Positions 7,130-8,254 of a stretch of 8,254 nt of DNA are shown piece after piece. Origin of the DNA: Desulfuromonadaceae bacterium (GTDB taxonomy: Bacteria > Desulfobacterota > Desulfuromonadia > Desulfuromonadales > Geopsychrobacteraceae); the NCBI GenBank assembly GCA_016744555.1, contig JADGED010000001.1:1-8254 (forward strand), in the 5' to 3' direction. Each line of letters starts with the position of its first letter. The stretch's first letter is position 1. A program made the position numbers and the translations under genes. The notes under the pieces were generated by a model, which worked only from the letters and a program-made list of their open reading frames with translations, did not search any database and was not told the DNA's origin.

Positions 7130-7170
7130 GATGCGGTGCAGCACTGACCTGATTTATGCCGCACTGCATC
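7130..7170 (+). terminator. Stem-loop after ftsK, possible transcript end
   Basis: gatgcggtgc (7130-7139) pairs with gcactgcatc (7161-7170) as a 10-bp stem with one G-U pair. After one A-C mismatch, two more pairs close a 15-base loop. It begins 25 bases after the ftsK stop. It lacks a T-tract (actcttcaat follows), so it is not a textbook Rho-independent terminator. It may instead protect the 3' end after Rho-dependent termination. Confidence 0.45.
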
Positions 7171-7479
7171 ACTCTTCAATGCATACTATTTACCTAGAAG
7201 ATTAAGCATCACCCACCTACAATTACAACTACCTCAGTAATATATAGCTATGGCTTATGGATCTATTCTAATTATAATCTTGCGCCACATTTAACTTTCA
7301 GATAACTTCCCCCGCGGACAAACATTCGCATTTTCATATATATCATAAGTACAATTTATATCCATATCAGATTGGCTTATAAATAACTTCCGGCATGGGT
7401 AATTAAGTCGACAAACAAACTTGACCAGCTATGGCCTTATACAACGCAAAAACATTTTTATTCATCAATTAACTGCCAC

Positions 7480-7484
7480 AGGAG
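7480..7484 (+). promoter_or_regulatory. Ribosome-binding site of the octaheme cytochrome
   Basis: AGGAG lies 5 bases before ATG 7490, and the following codons encode a signal peptide. This supports the start and suggests efficient translation, unlike uppP and ftsK. Confidence 0.8.
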
Positions 7485-7489
7485 TAAAC

Positions 7490-8254
7490 ATGCAAAAACT
7501 TTCACAAGATCTTCTCTTAAGAACTATTGGAGTAATGGCTCTTTTACTACTATCCATTGGCGCAGCTAACGCAACAGATCACTCAGAGTTCATTGAAGGA
7601 CCGTTCAACAGTGGACCAGAAGTAACCCAAGCATGCCTTGAGTGCCATGAAGATGCATCTACAGAAGTTATGGCAACTTCCCATTGGACCTGGGAGTCTG
7701 AGCAAATAATTGATGGCAAAAAAGTTAAACGGGGCAAGATCAACGTCATGAACAATTTCTGCGGTGCAGTGCAGTCAAATGAACCACGTTGCACTAGTTG
7801 TCACGTTGGGTACGGCTGGAAAGATGACAGTTTTGACTTTACCGACCAAACCAAGGTTGACTGTTTAATCTGCCACGACACTACTGGATCATATGTAAAG
7901 TCGAGCGCTGGAGCAGGAAATCCAGCGGGCTTCACCGGCAATCCAAAGTTCGATAAAAATCCGGTCGATCTTGTCAAAGTTGCACAAAACGTTGGTCTTC
8001 CTGAACGCGATGACTGCCTTACCTGCCACGCATTCGGCGGTGGAGGCAACAACGTTAAACACGGTGACATTGGTAAGGCACTCATCGAACCAACCATTGA
8101 TGTCGATTTCCACATGGGAACCGATAGCCTTGACTACTCCTGTCAGGAATGTCACACAACTGAATCACACAATATAGCTGGCGACTCATTGGTCGTATCG
8201 CCAAACAATACTAGCAAAGTCACCTGTGAGCAGTGTCATGATGCTGACCCACAT
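7490..8254 (+). CDS. Octaheme c-type cytochrome, tetrathionate reductase (OTR) family, 5' part
   Basis: The frame is open to the window edge, giving 255 residues and no stop. Residues 1-28 are a Sec signal peptide (a hydrophobic core after Arg11, then GAANA before the likely cleavage site), so the mature protein is periplasmic. Six CxxCH heme c motifs are visible: CLECH 49-53, CTSCH 101-105, CLICH 125-129, CLTCH 176-180, CQECH 218-222 and CEQCH 246-250. The arrangement and the blocks SHWTW (64-68), NNFCGAVQSNEPRCTSCHVG (88-107) and VDCLICHDTTGSYVK (123-137) resemble the Shewanella OTR family. That family has eight hemes, one ligated by lysine, and reduces tetrathionate, nitrite or hydroxylamine in vitro. 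Two more hemes are expected beyond the window. Lys137 or a nearby Lys could be the unusual ligand (inference). The physiological substrate is unknown. The gene lies 384 bases after ftsK and is probably independently transcribed. Confidence 0.85.
   Translation, partial: MQKLSQDLLLRTIGVMALLLLSIGAANATDHSEFIEGPFNSGPEVTQACLECHEDASTEVMATSHWTWESEQIIDGKKVKRGKINVMNNFCGAVQSNEPRCTSCHVGYGWKDDSFDFTDQTKVDCLICHDTTGSYVKSSAGAGNPAGFTGNPKFDKNPVDLVKVAQNVGLPERDDCLTCHAFGGGGNNVKHGDIGKALIEPTIDVDFHMGTDSLDYSCQECHTTESHNIAGDSLVVSPNNTSKVTCEQCHDADPH

Larger units (their letters stand above)
7106..7489. other. 384-base AT-rich intergenic region
   Basis: After the stem-loop at 7130-7170 the sequence is AT-rich with no coding ORF that I can support on either strand. 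There is an exact TATAAT at 7273-7278 with no acceptable -35. A second weak pair is TTTATA (7355-7360) and TATAAA (7378-7383), spaced 17. In such AT-rich DNA these are expected by chance, so I do not call a promoter. I found no FNR or CRP palindrome and no correctly spaced sigma54 site. The region presumably carries the cytochrome promoter and its redox control. Confidence 0.5.

Noticed and set aside
7579..8155. Open minus-strand frames opposite the cytochrome gene
   Set aside because: They lie opposite a clear multiheme coding frame, have no ribosome-binding site, and show no recognisable domain; they are shadows of the + strand gene.

Overview
The window reads like part of a Gram-negative anaerobe or facultative anaerobe chromosome. 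My best guess is a Desulfuromonadales/Geobacter-like lineage of the former Deltaproteobacteria. The evidence is RNase J in a proteobacterial-looking background, a Geobacter-like FtsK with an acidic insert, a CheD of the proteobacterial type, and a secreted multiheme cytochrome c. The DNA is moderately AT-rich. Every gene I can support lies on the + strand. Taxonomy is inference; there is no rRNA or tRNA to anchor it.

Layout. (1) Positions 1-255 hold the 3' part of a CheY-like receiver protein. (2) Positions 256-724 are a 469-base non-coding stretch. It holds a good hairpin terminator (387-420), a perfect -10 box just upstream of it, a second hairpin, an imperfect direct repeat, and the likely cheD promoter (659-687). 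(3) cheD spans 725-1330. (4) A 193-base gap contains a strong sigma70-like promoter (1397-1424), followed by plsC (GTG start, 1524-2231). plsC overlaps the RNase J gene (2224-3903) by 8 bases. (5) uppP (3967-4767) and ftsK (4817-7105) follow with gaps of 63 and 49 bases and no convincing terminator between them, so plsC-rnj-uppP-ftsK is probably one transcription unit. (6) Positions 7106-7489 are an AT-rich gap that starts with a 10-bp stem-loop. (7) From 7490 to the window end runs the 5' part of an octaheme tetrathionate reductase-family cytochrome c. Six heme motifs are visible before the window cuts it off.

How the genes work together. The receiver and CheD belong to chemotaxis signalling. 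The central cluster is housekeeping and envelope-centred: phosphatidic acid synthesis (PlsC), mRNA processing and decay (RNase J), lipid-carrier recycling for peptidoglycan (UppP) and chromosome segregation at the septum (FtsK). The cytochrome is a separate respiratory or detoxification function in the periplasm.

I see no phage, insertion sequence, CRISPR array or defence system, and nothing I would call an undescribed multi-gene system. The most interesting items are the octaheme cytochrome and the structured 256-724 intergenic region.
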